Positions 10,801 to 19,746 of a stretch of 64,000 bases of DNA are shown piece by piece. The position numbers were made by a program, and so were the translations under genes. A model generated the notes under the pieces. The model did not search any database and had not been told where the DNA came from. It saw only the letters and a list, made by a program, of their open reading frames with translations. Within the stretch, counting starts at the first letter, position 1, and every line of letters begins with the position of its first letter. This DNA comes from an uncultured Verrucomicrobiales bacterium. Lineage in GTDB: Bacteria > Verrucomicrobiota > Verrucomicrobiia > Verrucomicrobiales > DEV007. The DNA lies in the NCBI GenBank assembly GCA_943789025.1, contig CALSSN010000009.1, positions 1 to 64,000 on the forward strand, read 5' to 3'.

Positions 10801-11084
10801 GGGAAGTGCGTCGCGAGTTGTGTGAAGCGCTCGTGGAGATGGGTGGAACAGGCGTCGAGATCCGAGCGCGCTGCTTCCCGCAGGGCGACTCCGGCGAGGA
10901 ATTCAGGCTTGTGAAAAGCCTGGAACTGGTCCTGCCATTTCCGGGTGCGCTCGCGGAGCGCCTCATCGGACTCGGATTGGAGCTCTTCCTCGATACGGTT
11001 GATCTCCTCCACGATCGGCCAGAGTTTCTTGATAGTCCGCTGGTGTGCGGAGCCGATGATTTTGTTGATGACCCATTTAAACAT
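7844..11084 (-). CDS. secA: Preprotein translocase ATPase SecA
   Basis: The motor of Sec-dependent protein export. It shows Walker A ([12 protein letters not shown]), DEAD-like box ([16 protein letters not shown]), [11 protein letters not shown]-like motif ([15 protein letters not shown]) and the helical scaffold. The ATG at 11084 gives [20 protein letters not shown], a typical SecA start; the frame is open further upstream. Relative to E. coli SecA there is a large insertion (roughly residues 390-520) in the preprotein-binding region, as in several PVC and Bacteroidota SecAs. The tail carries a (GGA)9 tract encoding poly-Gly. One surplus base in the AAA at 7922-7924 causes a premature stop at 7920; correcting it adds the zinc-binding SEC-C tail [18 protein letters not shown], ending at 7844. 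About 1080 residues. Confidence 0.95.
8018..8044. repeat. (CTC)9 trinucleotide repeat inside secA
   Basis: Nine perfect CTC units on the plus strand, read as GGA codons in secA, give a run of glycines in the flexible linker before the SEC-C zinc motif. Length changes by whole units would keep frame and only alter linker length. Confidence 0.9.
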
Positions 11085-11385
11085 GGTTCTGAGGAAGCGT
11101 GGAATGCGTTGAAAATCTGTGACGTTACCCGTGTCGCATGGCTGCGGAGGGGGCGGGAATTTGAAGGCAGATCGCCCGGCATGCAAGGACGCGTCTGCCG
11201 GGAATGATCATCTGAGGATCCGCAGGATCTGCTGCCAAGGAGCCGCGGGTCATTTTCATCCTCGTCGGGGTGGCTGTCTGCGTGTGGTTGGTGTGACCGG
11301 GCGGATCGGTCGCACTGAGCGGCGCCGAGCGGTAGCAGAGAGAAGAAGATCGCCGCCATCTCCGGAGCGGATGCGGAAGAGAAGC
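11085..11385. other. Intergenic region upstream of secA
   Basis: About 300 bases between the start of secA and the end of parA, both on the minus strand. It probably holds the secA promoter and any 3' signal of parA. I see no convincing gene, no strong terminator hairpin, and no recognisable SecM-like leader peptide. Confidence 0.4.
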
Positions 11386-12183
11386 TCAGGCGACTGCCGG
11401 TGCGTCGGAGACGGCTTTCTGGCGGCGCTGAAGGAACTCGCTGGCGAGCGCCCGGTAGGCATCTGCGCCGCGTCCTTTGGGCTCGTGTTCGATAATGCTC
11501 AGGCCGAAGCTCGGAGCTTCGCCGAGTCGGATGGTGCGCGGGATGATTGTTTTGTAGACGGTTTCTTCGAAGTGGCGGGCCACGTCTGAGACGACTTGTC
11601 TCGCGAGATTTGTCCGCGGGTCATACATGGTCATCAGAATCCCTTCGATCTGAACATTCGGGTTGGCGCCTGAGCTCCGAATCTGCTCGACGATGTGGAC
11701 AATTTTTGCCAGTCCTTCGAGGCCGAAATACTCACACTGGAGAGGAATGAGGATCTCGTCAGCGGCGGCTAAAGCAGAGGTCATGAGAATCCCGAGCGAG
11801 GGCGGAGTGTCGAGAATGACGTAATCGAAAGTCGCTGCATTTTTCAGCGGTGCGAGGAGGTCACGAAGTTTTGTCAGGTGGTTGTTTTCTCGGGCGAGAT
11901 CGATTTCGCACCCCGCGAGTTCCATGTGCGAGGGGATAATCGAGAGGTTGGGGAGGCGGGTCGGACGGATCATCTGATCAGCGCGGCCGTGAGACGTGAG
12001 CGGGCTGTAGAGACTGAGGCCAGGCTGGGGCTCGATGTCCAAGCCGCTGGTGGCGTTTGCCTGCGGGTCGAGATCGATGAGCAGGACCCGGGTACCTTGA
12101 GCCGCGAGGCAGGCGGAAAGGTTCATGGCGGTGGTTGTTTTTCCCACGCCGCCCTTCTGGTTGGAGATTGCTACGGTCCTCAT
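11386..12183 (-). CDS. parA: ParA/Soj-family chromosome partitioning ATPase
   Basis: A 265-residue deviant-Walker P-loop ATPase. The N-terminus MRTVAISNQKGGVGKTTTAM has the deviant Walker A, and VLLIDLDPQANATSGL and YVILDTPPSLG carry the later motifs. The frame is open further upstream, but the fold begins at the ATG at 12183. ParA binds DNA non-specifically and moves ParB-parS complexes during segregation. No parB or parS-like site is visible beside it, so it may pair with a distant parB or be an orphan. It is divergent from yebC with about 158 bases between. Confidence 0.9.
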   Translation of the reverse strand: MRTVAISNQKGGVGKTTTAMNLSACLAAQGTRVLLIDLDPQANATSGLDIEPQPGLSLYSPLTSHGRADQMIRPTRLPNLSIIPSHMELAGCEIDLARENNHLTKLRDLLAPLKNAATFDYVILDTPPSLGILMTSALAAADEILIPLQCEYFGLEGLAKIVHIVEQIRSSGANPNVQIEGILMTMYDPRTNLARQVVSDVARHFEETVYKTIIPRTIRLGEAPSFGLSIIEHEPKGRGADAYRALASEFLQRRQKAVSDAPAVA

Positions 12184-12341
12184 GCGGTGCCTGTCGGTTC
12201 TAAAACGACTTTTAGCATAGAGGATTCGCGAGGGGAAGCGAGTAGATTTCTTGGGCAGGGAAATTTTGGCCATATTTTCGGTGGCCACCGGCGGATTCAT
12301 CCCCTCTGGACAGTGGTCGTTCCTCGTTTATCAATAGCGCC

Positions 12342-13052
12342 ATGGGACGTGCCTTTGAATACCGCCGTGCAGCGAAGGAGAAACGCTGGGACAAGATGTC
12401 AAAAATTTTTCCCAAGCTTGCGCGATCAATCACCATCGCAGCGAAAGAGGGAGGGACTGACCCGGAGGCGAACTCGAAGCTCCGCACCGCGATCAACAAC
12501 GCAAAGGCGGAAAACATGCCCAAAGAGAATGTCGATAAGGCCATTGCCCGTGCCACGGCGCAGGATGCTGAGACTTTCGTCGAGACGAATTACGAAGCAA
12601 AAGGACCATACGGGGTGCTTTTCTGGGTCGAATGTGCGACTGACAATCCGACTCGGACGGTGGCCAATGTGAAGGTGATCTTTAAAAAGAACGGCGGCGA
12701 GGTGGTCCAGAGCGGCTCGCTGGAGTTTCTTTTTGATCGGAAGTCGGTGATCGAGTTTCCCAAACCAGACGGGGTGGATCTCGAAGAGCTTGAGCTTGAG
12801 TTGATCGATGCAGGGCTTGAGGAAATGGAAGTGACCGATGGCATGGTTTTCGTCTCCGGGGGGTTCCAGGACTTCGGGACGCTGTCGGCGGTCTGCGAGG
12901 GCCTTGGGGTCGAGGAGATGAAGGCCCAGCTGAAGCGCATTCCTACCTCTCCAATCGTGATCACTGACGAGCAGATGGAGGAAATTGAGCTGCTGATCGA
13001 TAAGTTGGAAGACGATGATGACGTCCAGGCAGTCTCGACGAACATCGCCTGA
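12342..13052 (+). CDS. yebC: YebC/PmpR-family (DUF28) protein
   Basis: A 236-residue member of the YebC/TACO1 family. The N-terminus [20 protein letters not shown] is a common variant, followed by [16 protein letters not shown] and the acidic C-terminus [13 protein letters not shown]. Family members were long annotated as transcriptional regulators. Work on YebC and mitochondrial TACO1 links at least part of the family to ribosomes translating proline-rich stretches. Full length, single gene, divergent from parA and convergent with the small secreted protein gene. Confidence 0.92.
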   Translation: MGRAFEYRRAAKEKRWDKMSKIFPKLARSITIAAKEGGTDPEANSKLRTAINNAKAENMPKENVDKAIARATAQDAETFVETNYEAKGPYGVLFWVECATDNPTRTVANVKVIFKKNGGEVVQSGSLEFLFDRKSVIEFPKPDGVDLEELELELIDAGLEEMEVTDGMVFVSGGFQDFGTLSAVCEGLGVEEMKAQLKRIPTSPIVITDEQMEEIELLIDKLEDDDDVQAVSTNIA

Positions 13053-13123
13053 GCCATAGACGACGCAAAGCCACTGCAGGGGAGGTCAACCGGGCAACCG
13101 ATCCGGAGAAGAGAACGGTTTGA

Positions 13124-13630
13124 TCACCGCTTGATCTTTCTGTCGGTTTTCTCCCGAAGTTTTTTTGCAGGAGATGAGGTTTCTTTCTGAGCGGAGGCCT
13201 CGGCGATGAGTGCCTCGGTGGCACCGCCGCCGGTCAGATCAATGAAGGGAACTTTTTTGCTGGTCAGCTTCAGGGTGCCGGTGAGACGCTTTGTCTCGCG
13301 ATTCCGAACTCGGCGGCCTGCAGCCACGTCTGGGGTGGCTCCGAATTTGTCCACAAAGGCGTCGTGCTCTGCTTTCTTCACGGCTACCAGAATACTCCCG
13401 GCCGAGATGTTTTCTCCGGTGTCAAAGGTATGGGCATAGAAGATCGAGCAAGTCTCCCCCCCTGCGTTACGGACGGGGGCGACGTGGGTAGTCTCGACAC
13501 TGACTTCCTGACCGGCAAGACTCTCACAGTGGGCTTTAACTGCCTTGGCAGTGCGGTCTTCTGGAGCGGCAAGAAGTGAGGCCGAGGCGGCGAGTGCGAG
13601 CAGGGGGATAAGGGATACGAGCTTTTGCAT
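13124..13630 (-). CDS. Secreted protein of unknown function
   Basis: From the ATG at 13630 the product is 168 residues with a clear Sec signal peptide (MQKLVSLIPLLALAASASLLAAPED). The mature part has two cysteines, a segment HTFDTGENISAGSILVAVKK and a basic tail (KKLREKTDRKIKR). I do not recognise the family. Predicted periplasmic or exported. The frame extends upstream to 13822, but that part lacks a signal sequence and is probably untranslated. Confidence 0.6.
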   Translation of the reverse strand: MQKLVSLIPLLALAASASLLAAPEDRTAKAVKAHCESLAGQEVSVETTHVAPVRNAGGETCSIFYAHTFDTGENISAGSILVAVKKAEHDAFVDKFGATPDVAAGRRVRNRETKRLTGTLKLTSKKVPFIDLTGGGATEALIAEASAQKETSSPAKKLREKTDRKIKR

Positions 13631-13851
13631 AAACAATGGAACCCGCGCAGAGCAGATGAGTTGCGCTTGGGATTCTTTGTCAGCAATGGGGTGCCTTGAA
13701 AGGCTCGATGGTTCGGTGCTGACCCCCCCGGGAAGAATCAGAGACAGGCATGCAAGAAAGCGTGCGTGCCACCGGCCCGACGTCAGTGACGGCGGCAAAA
13801 GATTTTCTGTGAAATTGATCAACTTGGTGAGAAAGGTAGTGGTTCCATATT

Positions 13852-14773
13852 ATGAAACTTTTTCGCTTTCCTGCCCTCGCCCTTCTCCTTGTCCCATCCA
13901 TTCTGCTTGCCCAAGAGCTTTCGCCACCAGCTGACCATTGCATCAAGCTCTGGCCGGGGGCTGCCCCAGGCGAGCCCGAGGGATTTCAGGTCGGCGAGGA
14001 GACCTATCCGAAGAGGAAGGGTGACCAATCGAGGATTACTTCAGTACGAAATGTCTCGGTTCCCAACCTGCACGTCCTTTCTGCCACCGGCCACCGTCGA
14101 GTCGAATGGAGCCTGCGTTCTCATTGCCCCGGGAGGGGGGTACAATGGGCTGGCAATCGGGCACGAAGGAGTAGACGCCGCTGTCTGGCTTAATTCTCTG
14201 GGAGTGACCGCTGCAGTGCTGAAATACCGAATTCCCAGGCGTGATCCGAACAACCCGCAGCTCCAGCCATTGATGGATGCGCAGCGTGCCATGCGTCTGC
14301 TTCGCCACCACGCTGCGGACTGGAAGATCGATCGGGATCGCGTCGGGATGCTCGGGTTCTCGGCGGGTGGGAATCTGACCGTCTTTACCGGCACGAGCCA
14401 CCAGGAGACGACTTATGAGGTGATTGATGAGGTGGACGAGCACTCGAGCCGCCCGGACTTTCTCGTTCTGATCTACCCCGCCTACATGCAGGAAGATAAG
14501 AAGATCGGGGTGGATGCCTCAAGCAAAGTCGATGCTGACACGCCCCCGACCTTTGTCGCAGTTTCGCATGATGATGTCTACTCGCCGAGTAGCGCGGCGC
14601 TCTATCTCGCGCTGAACAAGGCGAAAGTTCCTGCGGAGATGCATGTTTATCCTGATGGCGGTCACGGCTGGGGGATGGGGCGGGCCGGGACTCGGTCGAT
14701 GAGGTGGCCGGTGGAATGTGCTGCCTGGATGCGTGAGCTTGGATTCTTGCGGGCAGGCAAGGCAAAGAAGTGA
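13852..14773 (+). CDS. Secreted alpha/beta-hydrolase (acetyl-esterase-like), one frameshift
   Basis: An exported esterase/lipase-like protein of about 305 residues. The signal peptide is MKLFRFPALALLLVPSILLA, followed by a WPGAAPGEPEG segment common in secreted xylan or pectin acetyl-esterase-like hydrolases. The core has an oxyanion-hole stretch (VLIAPGGGYNGLAIGHEG), nucleophile elbow GMLGFSAGGNL, an Asp in SHDDVYSP and the catalytic His in DGGHGWGMG. The frame changes at 14074-14080 (one surplus base in GTCCTTT); correction gives NLHVFLPPATVESNG. It probably deacetylates a polysaccharide or hydrolyses another ester outside the cytoplasm. Confidence 0.8.
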
Positions 14774-14802
14774 AGCGCAGCGGGTGCTTGCTCTGAAAAT
14801 TT

Positions 14803-14826
14803 AGAGGCTCAGAGGCTCAGAGGCTC
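14803..14826. repeat. 8-bp tandem repeat (AGAGGCTC)3
   Basis: Three perfect copies of AGAGGCTC between the esterase and methyltransferase genes, followed by a partly matching GGAGG. It lies in the 5' region of the methyltransferase gene, about 30 bases before its start. Confidence 0.85.
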
Positions 14827-14853
14827 GGAGGTGGGTGGGGCGAGAAAAGGCTG

Positions 14854-15528
14854 ATGCAGCGAGCAGATTTCGACCGTGTGGCGGGAGTTTACCAGCTGCT
14901 CGAGAAAGCCGTGTTCCGCAGCGCGCTGCAGAAGACGCGCTGTGGATTTCTCGACGCGCTTCCCTGCCAGGGGAAGGCCCTTGTTCTGGGCGAGGGCGAC
15001 GGGCGATTTCTCAAGGCGGCTGTGGAAGCGAAGAAAGAATTGAGGTTTGTAGCGATTGATCCAAGCCAGGCCATGCAGGCAACGGCGCGAGGAAGGCTGC
15101 TGCCTGAGGAGCGTGAGCGGGTGGAATTTGTGCACGCCCGGGTGGAGGACTGGCTTGAGGGCGATGCCCGACCAGCAGGGGAGGCCTTTGACGCGGTGGT
15201 GACCCACTTTTTTCTCGACTGCTTCAGCAATCAGGAATTGCAGAGTCTGGTGCCGCGCCTCGCATCCCGTCTGCGGCCTGGCGGGGTTTGGGTGGTTTCT
15301 GAATTCCGCACTCCTTCGGCACCATGGTGGTGGCGGATGGCAGGGAGGGGATTGATCGCCGTGATGTATGGGTTTTTCAGAATCACTGCGGGTTTGCAGG
15401 CCACGGAACTGCCCGACCACCGGAAGCCCTTGCGGGAAGCTGGACTGGTTCTCCCTGCCGATGCCGAGCGGGTTGCCTTGCGGGGCTTGCTTGCCAGCGA
15501 ACTCTGGCATGTGCCCTCCTGCGACTGA
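14854..15528 (+). CDS. Class I SAM-dependent methyltransferase
   Basis: A 224-residue protein with a Rossmann-type methyltransferase core. The glycine-rich motif I is ALVLGEGDGRFL, an acidic residue follows in RFVAIDPSQAM, motif IV is FDAVVTHFFLDCF, and LRPGGVWVVSEF is a post-motif strand. The C-terminal part (WWWRMAGRGLIAVMYGFFRI) is hydrophobic and may bind a lipid or quinone-like substrate. No operon partner identifies the substrate. Confidence 0.75.
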   Translation: MQRADFDRVAGVYQLLEKAVFRSALQKTRCGFLDALPCQGKALVLGEGDGRFLKAAVEAKKELRFVAIDPSQAMQATARGRLLPEERERVEFVHARVEDWLEGDARPAGEAFDAVVTHFFLDCFSNQELQSLVPRLASRLRPGGVWVVSEFRTPSAPWWWRMAGRGLIAVMYGFFRITAGLQATELPDHRKPLREAGLVLPADAERVALRGLLASELWHVPSCD

Positions 15529-15628
15529 GCGAATGCCGACCTCCTCGGACCTTGGATCCTTGGACCTTGGCAATGCCCCCGAGTAGTCATGCTCTCGTGG
15601 AGGCGCGGTGGCCTGCAGGCGAGCGGCT

Positions 15629-16069
15629 TCAGGGAATGCGCAGGCGTTGTCCGATTCGTATGTTGTCGGACCTGAGGTTGTTCGCTCTTTTGATGGAGGA
15701 AACCGATTTTCCATACTTGCGTCCGATCCCCCAGAGAGTGTCGCCTTTCCTCACCGTGTAAGTGCCGGAAGAAGATTTTTTTCTGCTACTTGATGAGGAA
15801 TACCCTCTTGTTGGAGCCGCTTTGACGTAGGCGGTGCGTCCGGCTTTGCGCTCGCCGGAGGCGGCCCACTCGGTCTGATAGTTTCCCGCCGAGTCGAAGG
15901 GGTATTCCTCTTTGGACATACTGTGTCGCGGTGTCTTCGGGGAGCTTTTGATTTTGACCGCTCCAGGGTTGATCTTTGAGACACCGGAGCAGCCTGCAAC
16001 GGCGAGAGATAGGACCCCGAGGAGGATCAGCCTGATAAGAAGGAGCTTGGTCTGGGTCGTCTTGAGCAT
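15629..16069 (-). CDS. LysM-domain lipoprotein
   Basis: From the ATG at 16069 the product is 146 residues. A lipoprotein signal ends in LSLAVAGC, a Ser/Lys-rich linker follows (SSSSSRKKSSSG), and a single C-terminal LysM motif reads GTYTVRKGDTLWGIGRKYGK to IRIGQRLRIP. LysM binds N-acetylglucosamine in peptidoglycan, so this is an envelope-anchored cell-wall-binding protein. There is no catalytic domain. The frame is open up to 16288, overlapping moeB, but the lipobox fixes the start. Confidence 0.85.
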   Translation of the reverse strand: MLKTTQTKLLLIRLILLGVLSLAVAGCSGVSKINPGAVKIKSSPKTPRHSMSKEEYPFDSAGNYQTEWAASGERKAGRTAYVKAAPTRGYSSSSSRKKSSSGTYTVRKGDTLWGIGRKYGKSVSSIKRANNLRSDNIRIGQRLRIP

Positions 16070-16249
16070 GAAAATCAGAATGGGCCGGAGAAGGCATGGG
16101 AGATTCGACTCGTATCCAGATGTGGTCAAGGACTGGCATTTTGCTGAATTGCCTGCTGCGACCGGGGTCGATGAAGGACGATCACAGGGAGGTCCACCGG
16201 CAGCTTCCCTTGCGGTTGACTGCGGGCGGCCGATAGTTGCCTTTGTTTT

Positions 16250-17404
16250 ATGCTCAGTTCTGAAGAGTCCCAGCGTTACGCGCGGCACCTGACTTTGCCC
16301 GAGGTCGGCGAGGCGGGTCAGAAGCGGCTTCGTGAGGCGTCGGTGCTGCTCATCGGAGTCGGTGGCCTGGGATCGCCTGCAGCACTCTATTTAGCAGCCT
16401 CAGGCATCGGGCGACTAGGCCTTGTCGACCCGGATAAGGTCGAGCTTTCGAACCTGCAAAGGCAAATCCTTTACAGCACTTCGGATGTGGGAAGAACGAA
16501 GCTTGAAGGAGCAAAGCAGAGGTTGGAGGGGCTGGATCCCGGAGTGGAAGTGGTTGGGTATGCAGAGCGATTTACCAGTGACAACGCGATGGAGATAGCC
16601 CGTGGTTACGACGTGCTCATCGACGGTACTGACAACTTTGCGACCCGTTACCTGAGCAACGACGTCGCGGTGCTGCTGGGAGTGCCAAATGTCTATGGCT
16701 CGGTTTTTCGATTCGAGGGGCAGTGTTCGGTTTTTGCGCCGCACAGGGGAGGGCCTTGCTACCGGTGTATGTTTCCGGAGCCGCCCGAGCCCGGTCTCGT
16801 TCCAAGCTGCGCCGAGGGCGGTGTGCTGGGAGTGTTGCCGGGTCTGGTGGGAACGTTGCAGGCGACCGAGGCGATCAAGCTGATCCTCGGAGTGGGGGAT
16901 CCTCTGATCGGGAGGTTGATGCATTTTGATGCCATGCGCGCCCGGTTCCGGGAGTTCCGGTTGAAGAAAGATCCGCTTTGTCAGCTGTGCGGAGAGAAGC
17001 CGACGATCCGGGAATTGATCGATTACGCGGCATTCTGCGGTGCCTCAGCCCGGTCCGGCGAGGTTGAGAGTGCTTCGTCGCCAGGACAGGTGGGTGTCGA
17101 GGAGGTGCAGAAGTTGCTTCCGCAGGTGAGGAGTGGAGCGGTTACCCTTCTCGATGTCAGGGAACCCTTCGAGGTGAATATTTGCGGGATTGAGGGTGCC
17201 TTGCATATCCCGGTGGGTGAGCTCGAGGCTCGGATCGATGAGATCGGCCGTGGAAAACCACTGGTGGTCTATTGCAAGGCGGGTGCCCGGAGCGACCGAG
17301 CGGTGGAGGTTCTTGCCGCGGCCGGGATGGAAGGTGCCCAAAGCATGGTGGGCGGAATAGATCTCTGGCGCGAGCTGGTGGACCCATCACTGCCCGGATA
17401 CTAG
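16250..17404 (+). CDS. moeB: MoeB/ThiF-type adenylyltransferase with C-terminal rhodanese domain
   Basis: A 384-residue two-domain protein. The E1-like domain (about 1-260) has the ATP-binding LLIGVGGLGSPAALYLAASG, DPDKVELSNLQRQ and DGTDNFATRY, and two CxxC-type zinc pairs (CYRC and CQLC). It adenylates the C-terminal Gly-Gly of a sulfur-carrier protein (MoaD or ThiS). The C-terminal rhodanese domain (about 285-384) has active-site loop YCKAGARSD with a catalytic Cys and can supply persulfide sulfur. Such fusions can serve molybdopterin or thiamine synthesis. The modABC genes at 57-59 kb fit a molybdenum role, but no other moa/moe or thi gene is adjacent. Confidence 0.88.
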   Translation: MLSSEESQRYARHLTLPEVGEAGQKRLREASVLLIGVGGLGSPAALYLAASGIGRLGLVDPDKVELSNLQRQILYSTSDVGRTKLEGAKQRLEGLDPGVEVVGYAERFTSDNAMEIARGYDVLIDGTDNFATRYLSNDVAVLLGVPNVYGSVFRFEGQCSVFAPHRGGPCYRCMFPEPPEPGLVPSCAEGGVLGVLPGLVGTLQATEAIKLILGVGDPLIGRLMHFDAMRARFREFRLKKDPLCQLCGEKPTIRELIDYAAFCGASARSGEVESASSPGQVGVEEVQKLLPQVRSGAVTLLDVREPFEVNICGIEGALHIPVGELEARIDEIGRGKPLVVYCKAGARSDRAVEVLAAAGMEGAQSMVGGIDLWRELVDPSLPGY

Positions 17405-17443
17405 GAAACCTGCAAGCATTGCCACCGAGAGGATCTAGAAAAA

Positions 17444-17680
17444 ATGTCCGACGCGTCACTCTACCGCATTTTAAGGTGCCCTCGAACCGGAGCCAGTCTG
17501 CGGCCTGCTACCAGCGCCGAATGTGATCGGGCGCGTGGACTGACGGCAGACCCGGTCAGCTGGGAGGCTGGGTTGATTGCCGAGGCAGGATTTGTTTTCT
17601 ATCCGATTGAGAACGGCATTCCGATGGTGGTTCGCGAGAGGGCGATCGTCCTAGAGGAGGAAGGAAAAGAACCGAGGTGA
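17444..17680 (+). CDS. Trm112/UPF0434-like small protein
   Basis: A 78-residue protein matching the Trm112/UPF0434 pattern: an N-terminal YRILRCPRTGASLRPAT stretch and a C-terminal FYPIENGIPMVVRERAI. Trm112-type proteins act as small partners of methyltransferases in eukaryotes; the bacterial role is less defined. Of the usual four zinc cysteines only the one in LRCP and the one in AECDR are present, so zinc binding is doubtful. It starts 40 bases after moeB on the same strand. Confidence 0.75.
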   Translation: MSDASLYRILRCPRTGASLRPATSAECDRARGLTADPVSWEAGLIAEAGFVFYPIENGIPMVVRERAIVLEEEGKEPR

Positions 17681-17759
17681 CGCGTGCCTTGTTGTCGCAG
17701 GCAGCTGCGGGACGGCGCGATGAAGCAGCGTTTTTTATGAAAGTTCGTTGAGAGCTTCT

Positions 17760-17788
17760 TTGACAAGCGGCGGAACCGAAGGAATGAT
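17760..17788 (+). promoter_or_regulatory. Candidate sigma-70 promoter for htpG
   Basis: A perfect TTGACA at 17760-17765, a 17-base spacer, and AATGAT at 17783-17788 (4 of 6 matches to TATAAT). It lies about 37 bases before the htpG ATG, which has AGGAG just upstream. No CIRCE-type inverted repeat is visible, so heat regulation by HrcA is not supported. Confidence 0.5.
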
Positions 17789-17825
17789 TCGCCCCGAATT
17801 TTTACTTTAGCAGGAGAACATTCCC

Positions 17826-19679
17826 ATGTCAGAAGCAGCCAAGCATACCTTCCAGGCCGAGGTCCAGCAGGTCCTCGATATCGTCATCAACTCGCTCTAC
17901 ACGGACAAGGACATTTTTGTCCGTGAGCTCGTATCCAATGCCTCCGATGCTTTGGAGAAACTCCGCCACCTCCAGCACACCGAGAAAGACATCTTCGATG
18001 GCAAAGCAGATCTGGAGATTCGGATCACCACCGACGAAGAGGCGAAGACGCTGATCATCGAAGACCGAGGAATCGGGATGGATCATGAAGAACTGGTCGA
18101 GAACCTGGGAACCATCGCCCACTCCGGATCCAAGGCCTTCCTGCAGGCGATGGCAGAGGGGGATCAGAAAAATTCCAATGTCATTGGTCAGTTCGGTGTC
18201 GGGTTTTATTCTGCCTTCATGGTGGCAGATGAAGTAGAAGTCCACACCCACAGCTGGCGGCCTGACGCAAAACAACTGGTCTGGAAGTCCGACGGAAAGA
18301 CCGGCTACGAAATCACGGAAGACTCGGAGGAGGGGAGCCGTGGATGCCGCATTGTCCTGAAGCTGAAAGAAGAATGCGAGGACTTTGCCAAAGATTACCG
18401 GATCAAGGGGATCCTTGAGACATACTCGTCTTTCGTTCCATTCCCGATCTTCCTCAATGACGAGCGCGTGAACAAAGTCGAGGCGCTCTGGCTGAAGAAG
18501 AAAAACGAGATCTCGGAAGAGGAATACACTGAGTTCTATAAGTTCCAAGGGAAGGCTTTCGACGAGCCGCGTTACCGCCTGCATTTCAGCGCCGATGCCC
18601 CGCTTGCGATCAATTCGCTTTTGTTCGTGCCCAAAGAGAACCCTGAGTTTCCTGGAATGGGAGAGATCGATCCTGGCGTAGCACTCTACTGCCGGAAGAT
18701 TCTGATCGACGACAAGCCGGAGGAGCTGTTGCCGAAATGGCTTCGCTTCCTCAAGGGAGTTATCGATTCCGAAGACCTGCCGCTCAATATCAGTCGTGAG
18801 TCGATGCAGGACAGCTCCCTGGTCAAGAAGCTTGGGGATGTCATCACCAAGCGTTTTCTGAAGTTTCTCGACAAGCAGGCGACGGATGATCCTGAGAGTT
18901 ACAAGGAGTTCTATTCCCGCTTCAGCCGCTTTCTCAAAGAGGGTGTGGCGACAGATTTCAGCTATCGCGAGCAACTCGGTAAGCTGCTTCGATACGAGTC
19001 CTCGCTCACCGAGGAGGGAGAGAAGATCGGAGTCGAGGCATACATTGCCAGGGCCAAGGAAGGCCAGGAGGAAATCTTTTACCAGATCGCGCAGAATCGA
19101 GCTGCCATCGAGGCAGGCCCTTACCTCGAAACCTTTAAGGCACGGGGTCTGGAAGTGCTCTTCATGTATGAGCCGATCGATGAATACGTCATGGGCTCGC
19201 TCCCCGAACTCCAGGGGAAGAAACTCGTGGCAGTCGATCGGTCGGACATTGATTTCGACAAATACGAAGCCACCGAAAAGCCGGAGGGCGAGCCTCTCCC
19301 AGAGAAAGATGGGGAAAAGCTAGTGGACTTTCTCAAGAAGGCGTTTGGTGAGCGGGCTAAGGAAGTTCGCCTCTCAAAGCGACTCGTCGACAGTCCGGTT
19401 GCTGCGCTGCAGTCGGAGGGAGCTATGAGCCCGCAGATGCGTCAGATGATGCAGGCGATGAACCAGGAGATGCCCGGTGCGGATCCGGTGGAAATCGAAT
19501 TGAATCCACGCCACGACCTGATCAAAAAGCTGGCCGCGACGAGTGCCAAAGACAAGGAGCTGGCTGGCCTGGTGGCGGACCAACTCTACGACAATGCCAT
19601 GCTTTCGGCGGGCTTGCTGGAGGACAGTAAGGATATGGTCAACCGCTTGAACACCCTCCTGGAGAAGGCGATGGGCTGA
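17826..19679 (+). CDS. htpG: Molecular chaperone HtpG (Hsp90)
   Basis: A full-length 617-residue bacterial Hsp90. The N-terminal ATPase domain carries VRELVSNASDALEKLR, IEDRGIGMD, LGTIAHSGSKAF and IGQFGVGFYSAFMVADEVEV (GHKL ATP-binding motifs). The middle domain has the NISRES segment and the C-terminal dimerisation domain ends LNTLLEKAMG. It is a cytoplasmic ATP-dependent chaperone. AGGAGA lies 6 bases before the ATG. No frame problem here. Confidence 0.97.
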   Translation: MSEAAKHTFQAEVQQVLDIVINSLYTDKDIFVRELVSNASDALEKLRHLQHTEKDIFDGKADLEIRITTDEEAKTLIIEDRGIGMDHEELVENLGTIAHSGSKAFLQAMAEGDQKNSNVIGQFGVGFYSAFMVADEVEVHTHSWRPDAKQLVWKSDGKTGYEITEDSEEGSRGCRIVLKLKEECEDFAKDYRIKGILETYSSFVPFPIFLNDERVNKVEALWLKKKNEISEEEYTEFYKFQGKAFDEPRYRLHFSADAPLAINSLLFVPKENPEFPGMGEIDPGVALYCRKILIDDKPEELLPKWLRFLKGVIDSEDLPLNISRESMQDSSLVKKLGDVITKRFLKFLDKQATDDPESYKEFYSRFSRFLKEGVATDFSYREQLGKLLRYESSLTEEGEKIGVEAYIARAKEGQEEIFYQIAQNRAAIEAGPYLETFKARGLEVLFMYEPIDEYVMGSLPELQGKKLVAVDRSDIDFDKYEATEKPEGEPLPEKDGEKLVDFLKKAFGERAKEVRLSKRLVDSPVAALQSEGAMSPQMRQMMQAMNQEMPGADPVEIELNPRHDLIKKLAATSAKDKELAGLVADQLYDNAMLSAGLLEDSKDMVNRLNTLLEKAMG

Positions 19680-19746
19680 GCCCGCCAGGGAGTTCCAGCC
19701 GCAATCATCGGTTTACAGGAACCCAGCGTTGGCGTAGGCAAGCCGC

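Noticed and set aside
9792-11207. 471-codon open frame antisense to secA
   Set aside because: It mirrors a highly conserved gene in GC-rich DNA, has no recognisable domain and no ribosome-binding site; secA is certain on the other strand.
11386-12183. Replication-origin/parABS locus
   Set aside because: parA has no adjacent parB, gidA/mnmG, dnaA or visible parS; mnmE lies 25 kb away, so no origin can be inferred.
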